Positions 34,636 through 48,440 of a DNA stretch of 64,000 bases are shown in pieces. Source of the DNA: Streptomyces sp. WZ-12 (GTDB taxonomy: Bacteria > Actinomycetota > Actinomycetes > Streptomycetales > Streptomycetaceae); the NCBI RefSeq assembly GCF_028898845.1, contig NZ_CP118574.1, positions 7,303,001-7,367,000 on the forward strand, read 5' to 3'. A program made the translations under genes and the position numbers. The notes under the pieces are model-generated. The model saw only the letters and a list, made by a program, of their open reading frames with translations. It was not told the origin of the DNA and searched no databases. Numbering within the stretch: position 1 is the stretch's first letter; every line of letters begins with the position of its first letter.

Positions 34636-34940
34636 CCCGTCCCCCCACAAAACGTCCCCCCGTGGTGTACCACCGGACGTGTGCCGGGCCGCGCTCCCAG
34701 GGCCGGCTGGCCCTGGCCGAACCGATGTGTGAGGGACGGGAGTTGCCCCGCCACGCGCCCTGGTCCGGGTCCTGCGGTGGCACAGACTCGCATCGTACCT
34801 GCGCTGTCGGTGCAGGTCGTAGAGGGCCGCACGAGGTGGAAACGGGGGCGTGAACGGGGGCGTGTCGGCGGGAAGAGAGCGGTGACCCTGGGTGAAGAAA
34901 GTGCGCCGTGGTGACCGCCGCGCGGAGAATCCACGCAGAA

Positions 34941-34978
34941 CGAAGCCCCCGATCACGGGGGAACAACCGGGGGCTTCG
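34941..34978. terminator. Strong hairpin terminator in the 34636-35129 gap
   Basis: CGAAGCCCCCG and CGGGGGCTTCG form a perfect 11-bp stem. The rest of this 494-bp gap shows no convincing gene, RNA or repeat. Confidence 0.75.
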
Positions 34979-35129
34979 CGTCTGCAGGCGGTCCGAAGAA
35001 CCGCACATTCAGAACGTAAGTCCTGTACGCCCCCTGGGTCAAGCCGAGTTGGCGCACTCGGCGGGTCCCGTTCGTCGACTGTCGGCGTGTCAGCCACGGA
35101 CGGCTACGCAGGGTGAATTCCGGGCCTGT

Positions 35130-35738
35130 TCACGGCCGTCCGGCGGGTCCCACCCGTACCTCGTATCCCATCTGCCCCTGGAGTACCAGGAGATCGGCGT
35201 GCGGCCGGGACGGATCGGCCGCGAAGTGCGCTCGCTCCGCCGGGATCCAGCCATCCCAGAACGCTGACTGCCCCGGCCCGTCCCGGAGTTGACCCCGTTC
35301 CCATGAATGCTCGCTCGCCAGTTCCATCCACAGCAGGCACGCCGCGTACGGCCGCAGCGCGCGCCGTCCGGTGCCGACGCCCTCGACGAGCGCCACCGGG
35401 GCCGGCGGCAGCTCCCGCACCTCGGCGAACTCCCGGCGCACCCAGTCGTAGACCCCGTAGCGCGCCGTTTCGCCACGGGACAGCGGGTCGAGCACCTGCT
35501 CCCGGAACCGGTCGCTCCACTCGAACAGTTCCTCGTGCGTCGCGAGATCGTCGGTGTGCACGACCGGGGCGCCGCCCAGCGCCTCCGCCAGCCGCGCCGC
35601 GAAGGTGCTCTTGCCGGAGCCCGCGTGCCCGTCCACCGCGATCAGCCGCACCGGGCCGCAGGAGGGCGGCAGGGTGTGCAGCCGGGCGGCGAGCGGGTCC
35701 AGCACGGGGTCCGGGGCGGAGGTTGGGGCGGGGGTCAT
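35130..35738 (-). CDS. Uridine kinase-like P-loop protein
   Basis: 202 residues. Walker A GHAGSGKST is at about residues 38-46 (IAVDGHAGSGKSTFAARLAE), with a DDLATHEELFEWSDRFREQV segment and a VALVEGVGTG beta strand, as in small uridine kinase/nucleotide kinase-like actinobacterial proteins. The substrate is unknown; the conserved DD after strand 2 fits phosphate transfer to a small hydroxyl substrate. It is divergent from the peptidase gene. Confidence 0.8.
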   Translation of the reverse strand: MTPAPTSAPDPVLDPLAARLHTLPPSCGPVRLIAVDGHAGSGKSTFAARLAEALGGAPVVHTDDLATHEELFEWSDRFREQVLDPLSRGETARYGVYDWVRREFAEVRELPPAPVALVEGVGTGRRALRPYAACLLWMELASEHSWERGQLRDGPGQSAFWDGWIPAERAHFAADPSRPHADLLVLQGQMGYEVRVGPAGRP

Positions 35739-35892
35739 CCCACCAGCCTACGCATCAGTGGTCCACACCAATGTTCCTGGCGCGACGCGCGTCGCAGCGC
35801 CTTCCGAAGCCCGCCCGGAACGGAGATAGTTGAGCCCACTCGCACCAGCCCCGCACGTCCCGATCACGTCCGACGTCCGACAGGGGGACCCC

Positions 35893-37260
35893 ATGAGCAG
35901 CTCCGCGCCCCGGCGCACCGTCCTGGCCGCCGCGCTCGCCGCCGCCGCGGCCGCCGCCACCCCCCTCCCCGCGGCCGCCGCCCCCCACCACGCCACTCCA
36001 CCGAACCCGACCCGGACGACGAACCCCGTGGACTACCACGCCTGGACCACCCCCACCGACTGGCACCGGGGCACCGCCCACGGCACCCGCGTCGCCGCCG
36101 GCTACCGCCCCGGCATCCGCATCGCCCGCCCCGTCGGCACCACCGACTACCACGACCCCCACACCGGCAAGTCCGCCACCTGGGAATACGCGACCTGGAC
36201 CGGCCCCGTCCACCGCCTTCCGGTGCCCGCCACCGAGGCCGTCGCCTCCTGGAACGCGCACACCCCGCCCGGCACCTGGATCGCCGTGGAACTGCGCGCC
36301 ACCTACTCGGACGGCGGCCGCACCCCCTGGTACGTCATGGGCCGCTGGACCGCCGGCGACGGCGACGCCGACATCCGGCGCACCTCCGTCGACGACCAGA
36401 AGGACGGCCGCAGCGCCGTCTCCACCGACACCCTCGCCCTCAACGACCCCACCACCGGCCTCCGTTTCACCGCCTACCAGCTCCGCCTCACCCTCCTCCG
36501 CCGTCCCGGCAGCCCCCAGACCCCCACTGTCTGGCGCCTGGGCGCGATGGCCTCGGACGTCCCGGCCCGCTTCGAGGTCCCGCCCTCCACCCCCGGCCTG
36601 GTCGGCCACGAACTCCGCGTCCCCCGCTACTCGCAGGAGATCCACAAAGGGCAGTACCCCGAGTACGACAACGGGGGAGAGGCGTGGTGCAGCCCCACCT
36701 CCTCCGAGACGATCATCGAGCACTGGGGCCGCCGCCCCACCCGCAAACAGCTCGCCTGGGTCGACCCCACCTACGCCGACCCCCAGGTCTGCCACGCCGC
36801 CCGCTACACCTTCGACTACCAGTACAAGGGCTGCGGCAACTGGCCCTTCAACGCCGCCTACGCCGCCACCTACCGCGACCTCCAGGCCGTCGTCACCCGC
36901 CTCTCCTCCCTCAACGACGTCGAACGCCTCGTCCACGCCGGCATCCCCGTCATCACCTCCCAGTCCTTCCTCAAGTCCGAACTCGACGGCGCCGGTTACG
37001 GCACCGCCGGCCACCTCATGACCGTCATCGGCTTCACCTCGACCGGCGACGTCATCGCCAACGACCCGGCCGCCCCCAACGACCCCGCCGTCCGCCGCGT
37101 CTACCAACGCCACCAGTTCGAAACCATCTGGCTACGGACGAAGCGCAAGGACGCAACAGGCCAGGTCAAGTCCGGCTCGGGCGGCGTGTGTTACCTCTAC
37201 TTCCCGGCGAACCCAACACCAACTCAGCACCGCGTCCTGCGCGAACTCGGCATCCGCTAG
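35893..37260 (+). CDS. Secreted C39-like cysteine peptidase family protein
   Basis: 455 residues. SSSAPRRTVLAAALAAAAAA is a signal peptide with twin arginines replaced by PRR, probably cleaved after the AAAAA-P stretch near residue 30. The N-terminal half is a beta-rich domain. The peptidase_C39_2 half has the catalytic Cys in GGEAWCSPTSSETI, His in YGTAGHLMTVIGFTSTG and Asp in VIANDPAAPND. It should act outside the cell on peptides or cell-wall material; the substrate is unknown. An integrase fragment lies right after the stop on the other strand. Confidence 0.85.
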   Translation: MSSSAPRRTVLAAALAAAAAAATPLPAAAAPHHATPPNPTRTTNPVDYHAWTTPTDWHRGTAHGTRVAAGYRPGIRIARPVGTTDYHDPHTGKSATWEYATWTGPVHRLPVPATEAVASWNAHTPPGTWIAVELRATYSDGGRTPWYVMGRWTAGDGDADIRRTSVDDQKDGRSAVSTDTLALNDPTTGLRFTAYQLRLTLLRRPGSPQTPTVWRLGAMASDVPARFEVPPSTPGLVGHELRVPRYSQEIHKGQYPEYDNGGEAWCSPTSSETIIEHWGRRPTRKQLAWVDPTYADPQVCHAARYTFDYQYKGCGNWPFNAAYAATYRDLQAVVTRLSSLNDVERLVHAGIPVITSQSFLKSELDGAGYGTAGHLMTVIGFTSTGDVIANDPAAPNDPAVRRVYQRHQFETIWLRTKRKDATGQVKSGSGGVCYLYFPANPTPTQHRVLRELGIR

Positions 37261-37302
37261 CGCCCAGACGGCGAGCCCAACCGCCAACCCCTCCGGCAGA
37301 AA

Positions 37303-37467
37303 GCCCCGGAAGGCCATCGCGACCACCGAACGGGAGCGCTCACGCCCGTCCTGGGTGAGGCGCCCGTATCGATCGACCGTGACCTTGATGGACCGGTGTC
37401 CGAGCCAACGCGACACCTCGTGAAGGGAGACTCCATTCGTCAGGGTCACGGGGTCACGGTCGCCCAT
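37303..37467 (-). pseudogene. Tyrosine recombinase (phage integrase) C-terminal remnant
   Basis: Fifty-five codons encode GVSLHEVSRWLGHRSIKVTV and DRYGRLTQDGRERSRSVVAM. The LGH-R and the Y of VDRYGRLTQ are the last catalytic His/Arg box and nucleophile region of tyrosine integrases. The catalytic core upstream is absent, and the frame runs on antisense into the C39 gene. It marks an old integration or deletion; no att core or tRNA was found beside it. The rest of the 37261-37729 gap holds nothing else recognisable. Confidence 0.75.
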
Positions 37468-37729
37468 TTGTGGCGCCCATGAGTTGGGGGCGGGGGACCG
37501 TGTTGGTTCCTGGAGAGCGGGCATCATGGCGGCGTTTCCCCGCGCGTTGAGTGCTGGGGAGGTGATTCCGTAGGTGTGGGGCGTGGCGGGCGTTTTGGGG
37601 CTGGGTGGGGGTCTTTGCCGGGGGTGTCGTTTCACTGGTTTCACGGGGTTCGGCGGGTGGGAGGGGTTCCCGGGCGGGGGCGGGGGGCCTTGAATCGCTG
37701 GTCTGGTCCTGCCGCGCGGAGGTGGGTGC

Positions 37730-39166
37730 GTGGCGGGGGAGTCGAGGCGATGTGAGGGTGGGGGCGTTGTGTCTCGCTGCACTCCCAATCGGCAGTTGTC
37801 CGCGCTTCTGTTGGAGGCCGACTGGAGCGCCGCTGATCTGGCCCGGGCGGTCAACGCCCTGGGGACGGCACAGGGGTTGGCGCTGCGGTACGACCGCACG
37901 TCCGTTGCGCACTGGCTCACCGGCTCCCGGCCGCGGGCGCCCGTCCCGGACCTGGCCGCGCAGGCGTTGAGCCGTCGCAGTGGGCGTCCGGTCACCGCTC
38001 GGGAGACCGGGCTCACGCAGTTTCCGAGAGCGGCGGCCGTACGGTCCGGGTTGGCCGAGGAGGGGGAGCCGCTGCGGCGGTTGGGCGCGTTGTGCCGGGG
38101 GGAGTCGGACCCGGCGCAGCGGGCCGAGCTGGCGCGGACCGTTTACACGGTGACGACCGCGCCCTCCGCGCGGCCCGGGCCCGCCCCGCCCCCCGCCCGG
38201 GTGGCGGCGCGGCGGCGGGCGGTTCATCCGTCCGACGTGCAGGGGCTGACGGAGATGAGCGGGGTGTTCGCGTCCCTGGCGCAGACGCATGGGGGCGGGC
38301 ATGCGCGGACGGCGTTGGCCGCCTACCTCGGGGATGACGTCGTTCCGCTGCTGGACGCCTCGGGGAGCGAGTCGTGGCACCGTGAACTGCTCACCGGCTG
38401 CGCCCAGTTGACGCATGTGTTGGCGGCCATGACCGATGACGCCGGGCACCACGGCCTGGCCCGGCGGTACTTCCGCACGACGCTGTCGCTGGCTCGTGAG
38501 GCCGGGAGCCGGGCCGTGCGGGCCATCACGCTGCGGGTGATGAGTGGTCAGGCGTTGCGGTTGGGGTATCTGCACCACGCCGCGGAGCTTGCCCAGGCCG
38601 CGGTGGGGGTGGATGCGGCGGGGCTCGACGTGCAGGCGTTCGTGCTGGTCCAGCGTGCTCTCGTGCGGGCTACGCAGCGTCGTGCGCGGGAGGCGTTGGC
38701 GGACTTGGGGGCGGCGGAGGGGGCGCACGAGCGGGCTTCCGGCGCGCCCGGGCCGTTCACCGCCTATCCCCGGTCCGGGCTCGACTACCAACGCGCGCTG
38801 ACGTTCCGGGCCCTCGGGCGGACGGACGACGCGCTGGCCGCCCTGCACGACTCGGTGCGCCACCGTTCCGGCGGTGAGCAGCGCGGGGACGCGCTGACCC
38901 AGGCGCGGATCGCCGAAATGCTGTTGGAGCAGGGGCGGTTGGAGGAAGCCTGTGCGCGCTGGCACGCCTTCCTCGACGTCTATCCGCGCCTGCACTCCGT
39001 CCAGGCCGACCAGGCCCTCGGCCGCCTCACCCGCACCCTGCGCAGCTTCGTCCGCCATCCGCACGCGGCGGGGGTGCAGGAGCGGGCGCGGGGCGTCTCG
39101 CGCCCGACCCGTTTGACTCATCCAGCCCGTCCGACCCGTCCGACCCGTCCGGCCCGAACGGCCTGA
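37730..39166 (+). CDS. HTH-TPR regulator-like protein
   Basis: Up to 478 residues from GTG 37730; GTG 37769 is an alternative. The N-terminal part (LSALLLEADWSAADLARAVN, then LALRYDRTSVAHWLTGSRPR) is an HTH-like domain seen in Streptomyces TPR regulators. From about residue 190 on it is helical repeats (DDAGHHGLARRYFRTTLSLA, RAITLRVMSGQALRLGYLHH) of TPR type. The C-terminus is a Thr/Pro/Arg low-complexity tail made by a tandem CCGACCCGT repeat. NsdA-type developmental regulators share this layout. It precedes the MIB locus in the same direction but across 190 bp, so a regulatory link is only possible. Confidence 0.72.
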   Translation: MAGESRRCEGGGVVSRCTPNRQLSALLLEADWSAADLARAVNALGTAQGLALRYDRTSVAHWLTGSRPRAPVPDLAAQALSRRSGRPVTARETGLTQFPRAAAVRSGLAEEGEPLRRLGALCRGESDPAQRAELARTVYTVTTAPSARPGPAPPPARVAARRRAVHPSDVQGLTEMSGVFASLAQTHGGGHARTALAAYLGDDVVPLLDASGSESWHRELLTGCAQLTHVLAAMTDDAGHHGLARRYFRTTLSLAREAGSRAVRAITLRVMSGQALRLGYLHHAAELAQAAVGVDAAGLDVQAFVLVQRALVRATQRRAREALADLGAAEGAHERASGAPGPFTAYPRSGLDYQRALTFRALGRTDDALAALHDSVRHRSGGEQRGDALTQARIAEMLLEQGRLEEACARWHAFLDVYPRLHSVQADQALGRLTRTLRSFVRHPHAAGVQERARGVSRPTRLTHPARPTRPTRPARTA

Positions 39167-39357
39167 CGGACGCCGCGTCATTGCGCCGCCCGCCCGCGCG
39201 GGCCCCCGGCTTCACAAGCGCACGAGCGTTCAACGCGTTCATGGCTCGCGCGGCGGTACGGGGTTCCGGGGTGGCCGGATTCGGCGCTTGATGGAAGCCC
39301 GAGCCGGCGCCTCCCAGGGGTGCCCCGCCGGCATCCGGTTCTCGATGTGAGGTTCCG

Positions 39358-41240
39358 ATGACCCCTTCCACGCACCATCCCGTAACGCTCCCCCCGTTGG
39401 CCGACCCCGACTGCGCCGCGTCGCTGCGCGGCCTGCCGTACGAGGCGTTGGAATCCCTCGCGCAGGAGATCCGCGCGTTCCTGATCGAGAAGGTCACCGC
39501 CGTCGGCGGCCACCTCGGGCCGAACCTCGGGATGGTGGAGCTGACGCTCGCGCTCCACCGGGTCTTCGACTCGCCGCACGACACCCTGCTGTTCGACACC
39601 GGTCACCAGGCGTACGTGCACAAGCTGTTGACCGGACGGGCCGCGGACTTCGACGGGCTGCGACGGCGCGGGGGGCTGTCGGGCTACCCGTCGCGGGCCG
39701 AGTCCCCGCACGACGTGATCGAGAACTCCCATGCCTCGACGGCCCTTTCCTACGCGGACGGGCTGGCCAAGGCGCGTCGGCTGCGCGGGGAGCGCGACCG
39801 GGCCGTGGTGGCCGTGATCGGCGACGGGGCGCTGACCGGGGGCATGGCCTGGGAGGCGATGAACAACCTGGGGGCGCATCCGGACCGGCCGGTCGTCGTG
39901 GTGCTGAACGACAACGAGCGCTCCTACGCGCCCACCATCGGGGCGTTGGCGGATCACCTCCAGTACCTGCGCGGTGACGGCACGGACAGCGTCGACTGGT
40001 TGGTGGACGGGGGCGGGGCGCGGGCCGGGGGCAACCTGGGGCCGCTGCCGGTGGCGGGGAACCTCTTCGAGTTGCTCGGGTTCTGCTATCTCGGGCCGGT
40101 GGACGGCCACCATCTGCCCTCCGTGGAGGAGGCGTTGCGGGTCGCCCGCGAGCTGTCCCGGCCGGTGGTGGTGCACGTCGTCACCGTCAAGGGGAAGGGG
40201 TACCCGCCGGCGCTGGCGGACCAGGCCGACCGCATGCATGCGGTGGGGGTGCTCGACCCGGTGTCCGGGCGGCCCCGTTCCTCCTCGGAGCGGCCGTCGT
40301 GGACGCAGGTCTTCGCGGACGCGCTGCGTGACGTGGGGGAGCGGCGCCGGGACGTGGTCGCGGTCACGGCGGCCATGCCGGGGCCGACGGGGCTGGCGCG
40401 GTTCGGGGAGCGGTTTCCCGAGCGGCTCTTCGACGTGGGGATCGCCGAACAGCACGCCGTGACCTCGGCCGCGGCGTTGGCGATGGCCGGGCTGCACCCG
40501 GTGGTCGCGGTCTATGCCACCTTCCTCGGGCGCGCCTTCGACCAGGTGTTGATGGACGTCGCGCTGCACCGGCTGCCGGTCACCTTCGCCCTGGACCGGG
40601 CCGGCATCACCGGCCCGGACGGGCCGAGCCACCACGGCATGTGGGACCTGACCGTGCTCGGCGCGGTGCCGGGCATGCGGGTGGCGGTGCCACGGGACGC
40701 GGCGCGGCTGCGCGAACTGCTCCCCGAGGCGCTGGACTGCGCCTCGGGGCCGACCGCGCTGCGCTTCCCGAAGGCGACCGCCGGCACCGACCTGCCGGCC
40801 GTCGAACGCATCGGGCCCGTCGACGTCCTGCACCGCACCGAGACCCGGGACGTGCTGCTGGTGCCGGTCGGCCCGCTGGCCGGGCCGGCGTTGGAGGCCG
40901 CGCGCTATCTGGCGACCAAGGGCGTCGGGGTCACCGTCGCGGACCCGCGCTGGGTGCTCCCGGTGCCCGAGGAGCTCACGGAACTGGGCGGCCGGCACCG
41001 CGTGGTGGTGACCGTCGAGGACAACACCCGCTCCGGCGGGATGGGTACCGCCGTCGCCCGCGCCCTGGCCGACGCCGGCTCCACCGTGCCGGTCCGCGTG
41101 CTCGGCCTGCCCGGGCGGTTCATCCGCCACGGCACCCGCGAGGAACTGCTCGCCGCGGCCGGCCTGAACCGGTCCGGCATCGTCCACTCCGTCCTGCGCG
41201 CCCGCGCCCACCTCCCCCACCTGGAACCGGAGATCCGGCC

Positions 41241-41244
<4 letters not shown>
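39358..41244 (+). CDS. dxs: 1-deoxy-D-xylulose-5-phosphate synthase
   Basis: 628 residues. The thiamine site [20 protein letters not shown] (GDG at about 155-157, NN near 170), the transketolase central domain ([20 protein letters not shown]) and the C-terminal domain are intact. It makes DXP from pyruvate and glyceraldehyde-3-phosphate, the entry step of the MEP pathway. It overlaps ispG by ATGA. As the locus ends in a terpene cyclase, this is probably a dedicated paralogue that boosts precursor supply. GCGTT-C-AACGC at 39226-39236 is a small palindrome in its upstream region. Confidence 0.95.
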
Positions 41245-42386
<1,142 letters not shown>

Positions 42387-42488
42387 CGCCCTCTCCGAGA
42401 CCCCTGACGCCCACTTCGTGACCGCATCTGCCCACACCAAGGAACGCCCGACGCAGCACGCAATGACCAACAGGGAGGAACCGCTGTC

Positions 42489-43909
<1,421 letters not shown>

Positions 43910-43913
<4 letters not shown>

Positions 43914-45067
43914 CGTCCCAGGCGCTGCGGGCGCTGCTGTCGGGGCCGGCGGGGCTGGGCACCCTCGCCGCCGGCCCCCGCCCCCCGCGCCCACCGGGTG
44001 CAGCGACGCCCGGTGGGGACCAACCTCCCTGTGTCCCCACCGGGTCCGCCCCGGCCGCCGGGGTGGTGCGACGGCCCGCGGGCCCGCCCCGCCCCGGCGA
44101 CCCGATCCCGGGGCTGTACCACCAGCCCGCCGTGCCGGCCGACCCGGCCAAGGTCGCCGAGGTGGACCGCCGACTCGAAGCCTGGGCCCACGAGTTGGAG
44201 CTGTTCCCGCCCGAATGGGCGGGCGACTTCGCCGGGTTCCAGACCGGCCGGGCGGTCGTCCTGCAACACCCCGGCGCCGCGGACATGGAGCGCCTGGTCG
44301 CCGCCGGGAAGCTGCTGGTCGCGGAGAACGTCGTCGACGACTGCTACTGCGAGGACTACGGCGGCTCCCCGATCGGCCTGGGCGGCCGGCTGATCATCGC
44401 CCAGGGCGCCCTGGACCCCGTGCACACCGCCGAGCCCTACCAGCGGCAGTGGTGCGAGGGGCTGGGCGCGGACGCCCCGCTGCGCTCCTACGCCGACGCG
44501 ATCCGCGCCTACCGGGAGTTCGCCACGCCCAGTCAGGTCACCCGGTTCCTCCACGACGCCGCGCGCCTGCACCTGGGCTACCTCGGCGAGGCCGCCTGGG
44601 CCCAGACCCGCACCACCCCGCCGGTGTGGAAGTACCTGGTGATGCGGCAGTTCAACAGCTTCCGCCCCTGCCTGTCCCTGGTGGACGCGGTGGACGGCTA
44701 CGAACTGCCCGAACCGCTCTACTCCCGGCCCGAGCTCCAGCGCGTCACCGCGCTGGCCGGCAACGCCACCACCCTCGTCAACGACCTGTACTCCTTCACC
44801 AAGGAGTTGAACAACGACGAGCACCACCTGAACCTGCCCGTGGTGCTCGCCGCCGAGGAGGGCCGCGGTCTGCGGGCCGCCTACCTCAAGGCCGTCGAGA
44901 TCCACAACGAGATCATGCACGCCTTCGAGGACGAGGCCGCCACCCTCGCCGCCCGCGACCCGCTCGTGGGCCGCTACACCACCGGCCTCGCCGCCTGGGT
45001 CGCCGGCAACCACGCATGGCACTGCACCAACACCTACCGCTACTCGCTGCCCGCCTACTGGAACTGA
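43910..45067 (+). CDS. 2-methylisoborneol synthase
   Basis: 385 residues. The metal motifs are DDCYCED (about 143-149) and NDLYSFTKE (291-299), the latter an intact NSE/DTE triad. The first 65 residues are Pro/Gly-rich and disordered, opening [20 protein letters not shown]; such an N-terminus is the cargo-loading part in family 2 encapsulin systems. It cyclises 2-methyl-GPP to the earthy odorant 2-methylisoborneol. Translation is coupled to the shell gene (ATGA), and the methyltransferase follows after 13 bp. Confidence 0.94.
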
Positions 45068-45080
45068 AGGAGCCCCCATC

Positions 45081-45938
45081 ATGACCCTCCACGACAGCGC
45101 ATCCCCGGTCCTCGCCAGCCGGTACCAGCAGTCGGTCGCCGACTACTGGAACCGCGAGAAGAACGACGTCAACCTCCGCCTGGGCGACGTGGACGGTCTC
45201 TACCACCACCACTACGGCATCGGCAGCGCCGACTGGACCGTGCTCGACACCCCCAAGGACACCCGCGACGAGGCGATCACCGCCGAGCTGCACCGACTGG
45301 AGTCCGCCCAGGCCGAGTTCCTCGCCGACCACCTCGGCGCCATCGCCCCCGAGGACCGCCTGCTGGACTCCGGCTGCGGCCGGGGCGGCGGCAGCCTGGT
45401 CGCCAACCAGCGGTTCGGCTGCCACGTCGACGGGATCTCCATCTCCGAGACCCAGGTGGCCTTCGCCAAGGCGCAGGCCGAGAAGCGCGGCGTGGCCGAC
45501 AAGGTCCGCTTCCACCTCAGGAACATGCTCGACACCGGCTTCGACACCGGCTCGTACCGCGCCATCTGGAACAACGAGTCCACGATGTACGTCGACCTGT
45601 CGCTGCTGTTCGCCGAGTACTCCCGGCTGCTGGCCCGCGGCGGCCGCTACGTCACCGTCACCGGCTGCTACAACGACGCCTACGGACTCCCCTCCCGCGA
45701 GGTCTCCACGATCAACGCGCACTACATCTGCGACATCCACCCCCGCTCCACCTACTTCAGGGAGATGGCCGCCAACCGCCTGGTCCCCATCAGCGTGGTG
45801 GACCTCACCGAGGCGACCCTCCCGTACTGGGAGCTGCGCGCCCAGTCGTCCCTGGTCACCGGCATCGAGGACGCGTTCCTCACCGCGTACAAGAACGGCA
45901 GCTTCCAGTACCTGCTGATCGCCGCCGACCGCGTCTGA
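45081..45938 (+). CDS. Geranyl diphosphate 2-C-methyltransferase
   Basis: 285 residues with AAGGAG before the ATG. SAM motif [20 protein letters not shown], the family-typical [20 protein letters not shown] and [20 protein letters not shown], and [20 protein letters not shown] all match the GPP C2-methyltransferase of 2-MIB clusters. It makes 2-methyl-GPP for the cyclase just upstream. Confidence 0.95.
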   Translation: MTLHDSASPVLASRYQQSVADYWNREKNDVNLRLGDVDGLYHHHYGIGSADWTVLDTPKDTRDEAITAELHRLESAQAEFLADHLGAIAPEDRLLDSGCGRGGGSLVANQRFGCHVDGISISETQVAFAKAQAEKRGVADKVRFHLRNMLDTGFDTGSYRAIWNNESTMYVDLSLLFAEYSRLLARGGRYVTVTGCYNDAYGLPSREVSTINAHYICDIHPRSTYFREMAANRLVPISVVDLTEATLPYWELRAQSSLVTGIEDAFLTAYKNGSFQYLLIAADRV

Positions 45939-46015
45939 CCCCCCGCCCGCGAGCACCCTCCGCCCGGGCAGCTACCGGCCTCCCGGCCCGGGCGGAGGGG
46001 GAAAGGACCCCGGTC

Positions 46016-47095
46016 ATGACTCCCACGCCCCTCATGGCGGCCCCCCTGGACCTGGACCACATCCGCGCCTGCGTCGACGAGGTCCTCACGGCGTTCCTCG
46101 GCGACCTCGAACGGACCGCGCCCCACCCCCAACTCCCCGAACTCGTCCGTGCCCTGCGGAGGTTCGTCGGGGCCGGCGGCAAGCGGCTGCGGCCCCTGCT
46201 GTGCGTCGTCGGCTGGCACGCCGCCGGCGGCACCGGCGGCCGGGGCGCCGCGCTGCGCGTGGCCGCCTCGCTGGAGCTGCTGCACGCCGCCGTGCTCATC
46301 CACGACGACCTGATCGACGACTCCGCCACCCGCCGCGGCCGCCCCACCGTCCACCGCGCCCTGGCCGCCCGGCACTTGACCGGTCGCGGGCCGGACGCCC
46401 TGCGGTTCGGGACCAGCGCCGCCCTGCTGCTCGGGGACCTCGCCCTCGTCTGGTCGGACCACCTGCTGCGGACCGCGCACCTCACCGACGGCGAGTACCG
46501 GGCCGTGCTGCCGGTGCTGGACGCCGTGCGCCGCGACGTGCTGCTGGGCCAGTACCTGGACCTGCTGTCGACCGGCACCCCCGGCGACGACCTGGACAGC
46601 GCGCTGGCCATCACCCGCTACAAGACCGCCCACTACACCGTCGAACGCCCCCTCCAGGCCGGCGCCGCGCTGGCCGGCGCCGGGCCCGAACTCCTCGCCG
46701 CGTGCAGCGACTTCGGCATCCCGCTGGGCGAGGCGTTCCAACTGCGCGACGACCTCCTGGGCGTCTTCGGCGACCCGCGGCGCACCGGCAAGTCCGACCT
46801 CGACGACCTGCGCGAGGGCAAGCACACCCCGCTGATCGCCCTCACCCTGCGCCGCGCCGACCCGCACCAGCGCTCCTTCCTCCGCCGCCACCTGGGCCGG
46901 CCGGACCTGCGCGCCGCCGACGCGGCCGCGGTCCGCGACATCATCCGCGCCACCGGCGCCCACGACACCGTCGAGGAAATGATCGAGACCCGCTACCTAC
47001 AGGCCCTGGCGGCGCTGGACGCGGCCGACTTCCCGCCGCCCGCCACGACCGCCCTGCACACCCTCGCCGAGGCCGCCGTACGGAGGTCCGCATGA
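46016..47095 (+). CDS. Polyprenyl diphosphate synthase (probable GPP synthase)
   Basis: 359 residues. First Asp-rich motif DDLIDD (97-102), second motif [13 protein letters not shown] (about 241-253), and KRLRP near 56-60. Trans-isoprenyl synthase fold, all alpha, cytoplasmic. In this locus it most likely makes geranyl diphosphate from the IPP and DMAPP supplied by IspH; chain length cannot be proven by eye. The residues before the first Asp motif ([19 protein letters not shown]) are bulky-poor, so FPP or longer products remain possible. Overlaps ispH by ATGA. Confidence 0.88.
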   Translation: MTPTPLMAAPLDLDHIRACVDEVLTAFLGDLERTAPHPQLPELVRALRRFVGAGGKRLRPLLCVVGWHAAGGTGGRGAALRVAASLELLHAAVLIHDDLIDDSATRRGRPTVHRALAARHLTGRGPDALRFGTSAALLLGDLALVWSDHLLRTAHLTDGEYRAVLPVLDAVRRDVLLGQYLDLLSTGTPGDDLDSALAITRYKTAHYTVERPLQAGAALAGAGPELLAACSDFGIPLGEAFQLRDDLLGVFGDPRRTGKSDLDDLREGKHTPLIALTLRRADPHQRSFLRRHLGRPDLRAADAAAVRDIIRATGAHDTVEEMIETRYLQALAALDAADFPPPATTALHTLAEAAVRRSA

Positions 47096-48123
47096 CCACT
47101 CCCGACCAACCCGCGCTCGCCGCCGCCAGTCAACTCACCCCGCGGCGTGTGCTGTTGGCCGCGCCCCGCGGCTACTGCGCCGGCGTGGAGCGCGCCGTCG
47201 CCACCGTGGAGCAGGCCCTGGAGCGACACGGGCCGCCGGTCTACGTACGGCACCAGATCGTCCACAACGCCCACGTGGTGCGCACCCTGGAGCGCAAGGG
47301 CGCCGTCTTCGTCGAGCGGACCGACGAGGTGCCCGAGGGCGCCACCGTGATCTTCTCCGCCCACGGCGTCGCCCCGCCGGTCCACGCCGAGGCCGCCCGA
47401 CGCCGGTTGACCGTCATCGACGCCACCTGCCCCCTGGTCACCAAGGTCCACAAGGAGGCCCGGCGCTTCGCCGACGAGGGCTACGACATCCTGCTCATCG
47501 GCCACGAGGGCCACGAGGAGGTCGTCGGCACCATGGGCGAGGCCCCCGGCCGCATCCACCTGGTCGACGGCCCGTCGGGCGTCGCCGACGTCCACGTCCG
47601 CGACGAGCGGAAGGTCGCCTGGCTGTCCCAGACCACGCTCTCCGTCGACGAGACCATGGACACCGCGACCGCCCTCAAGGACCGCTTCCCGGCGCTGACC
47701 AGCCCGCCCAGCGACGACATCTGCTACGCCACCCAGAACCGCCAGGAGGCCGTCAAGCGGATCGCCGCCGAGGCCGATCTGGTCCTGGTCGTCGGCTCCC
47801 CGAACTCCTCCAACTCCGTCCGGCTGGTCGAGGTCGCCCTCGCCTCGGGCGCCGCCGCGGCCCATCTCGTGGACACCGCGGGGGAGTTGGCGCCGGACTG
47901 GCTCGACGGGGTGCGCACCATCGGCGTCACCTCCGGCGCCTCCGTCCCCGACGTGCTGGTCGACGGCGTCCTGGACCGGCTGGCCGACCGCGGCTTCGAC
48001 CACGTCGAGGTCGTCCGCTCCACCGAGGAGACCCAGCGCTTCGCCCTGCCCCGCCCCTCCTTCCCCACGACGACAGTTGAGCCCCCGACCCGACCCACCC
48101 CGCTGCCTGGGAGTCACCCGTGA
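47092..48123 (+). CDS. ispH: 4-hydroxy-3-methylbut-2-enyl diphosphate reductase
   Basis: 343 residues. The three Fe-S ligands are Cys 29 ([12 protein letters not shown]), Cys 113 ([14 protein letters not shown]) and Cys 211 ([14 protein letters not shown]), with the catalytic Glu/Thr region and [17 protein letters not shown]. It is the last MEP-pathway step, giving IPP and DMAPP. It needs reductant; the next gene (GTGA overlap) encodes a ferredoxin. Confidence 0.96.
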   Translation: MTTPDQPALAAASQLTPRRVLLAAPRGYCAGVERAVATVEQALERHGPPVYVRHQIVHNAHVVRTLERKGAVFVERTDEVPEGATVIFSAHGVAPPVHAEAARRRLTVIDATCPLVTKVHKEARRFADEGYDILLIGHEGHEEVVGTMGEAPGRIHLVDGPSGVADVHVRDERKVAWLSQTTLSVDETMDTATALKDRFPALTSPPSDDICYATQNRQEAVKRIAAEADLVLVVGSPNSSNSVRLVEVALASGAAAAHLVDTAGELAPDWLDGVRTIGVTSGASVPDVLVDGVLDRLADRGFDHVEVVRSTEETQRFALPRPSFPTTTVEPPTRPTPLPGSHP

Positions 48124-48440
48124 CCTACCTCATCGCGCTGCCCTGCATCGACGTCAAGGACAAGTCCTGCATCGAGGAGTGCCCCGTCGACTGCATCTAC
48201 GAGGGCTCCCGCTCGATGTACATCCACCCGGACGAATGCGTCGACTGCGGGGCGTGTGAGCCGGTCTGCCCGGTCGAGGCGATCTTCTACGAGGAGGACA
48301 CCCCGCAGGAGTGGCAGCGCTACCACGTGGCCAACGCCGAGTTCTTCGCCGAGTTGGGTGCGCCCGGCGGCGCCGCCCGGCTCGGCCCGATCGCCCGCGA
48401 CCACCCCCTCATCGCCCGGCAGACGGCCCGCACCCCATGA
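48120..48440 (+). CDS. fdxA: Seven-iron ferredoxin
   Basis: 106 residues: [20 protein letters not shown] and CPVDCIYEG, then [19 protein letters not shown]. One cluster motif is the [3Fe-4S]-type variant, the other a full CxxCxxCxxxCP, as in actinobacterial FdxA. It lies between ispH and dxr and overlaps both (GTGA and ATGA). The probable role is to feed electrons to IspG and IspH of this locus. Confidence 0.93.
   Translation: MTYLIALPCIDVKDKSCIEECPVDCIYEGSRSMYIHPDECVDCGACEPVCPVEAIFYEEDTPQEWQRYHVANAEFFAELGAPGGAARLGPIARDHPLIARQTARTP

Noticed and set aside
34985-35075. tRNA-like fold after the hairpin at 34941
   Set aside because: No acceptor stem, no CCA-adjacent pairing and no proper T-loop GTTCGAATC pattern.
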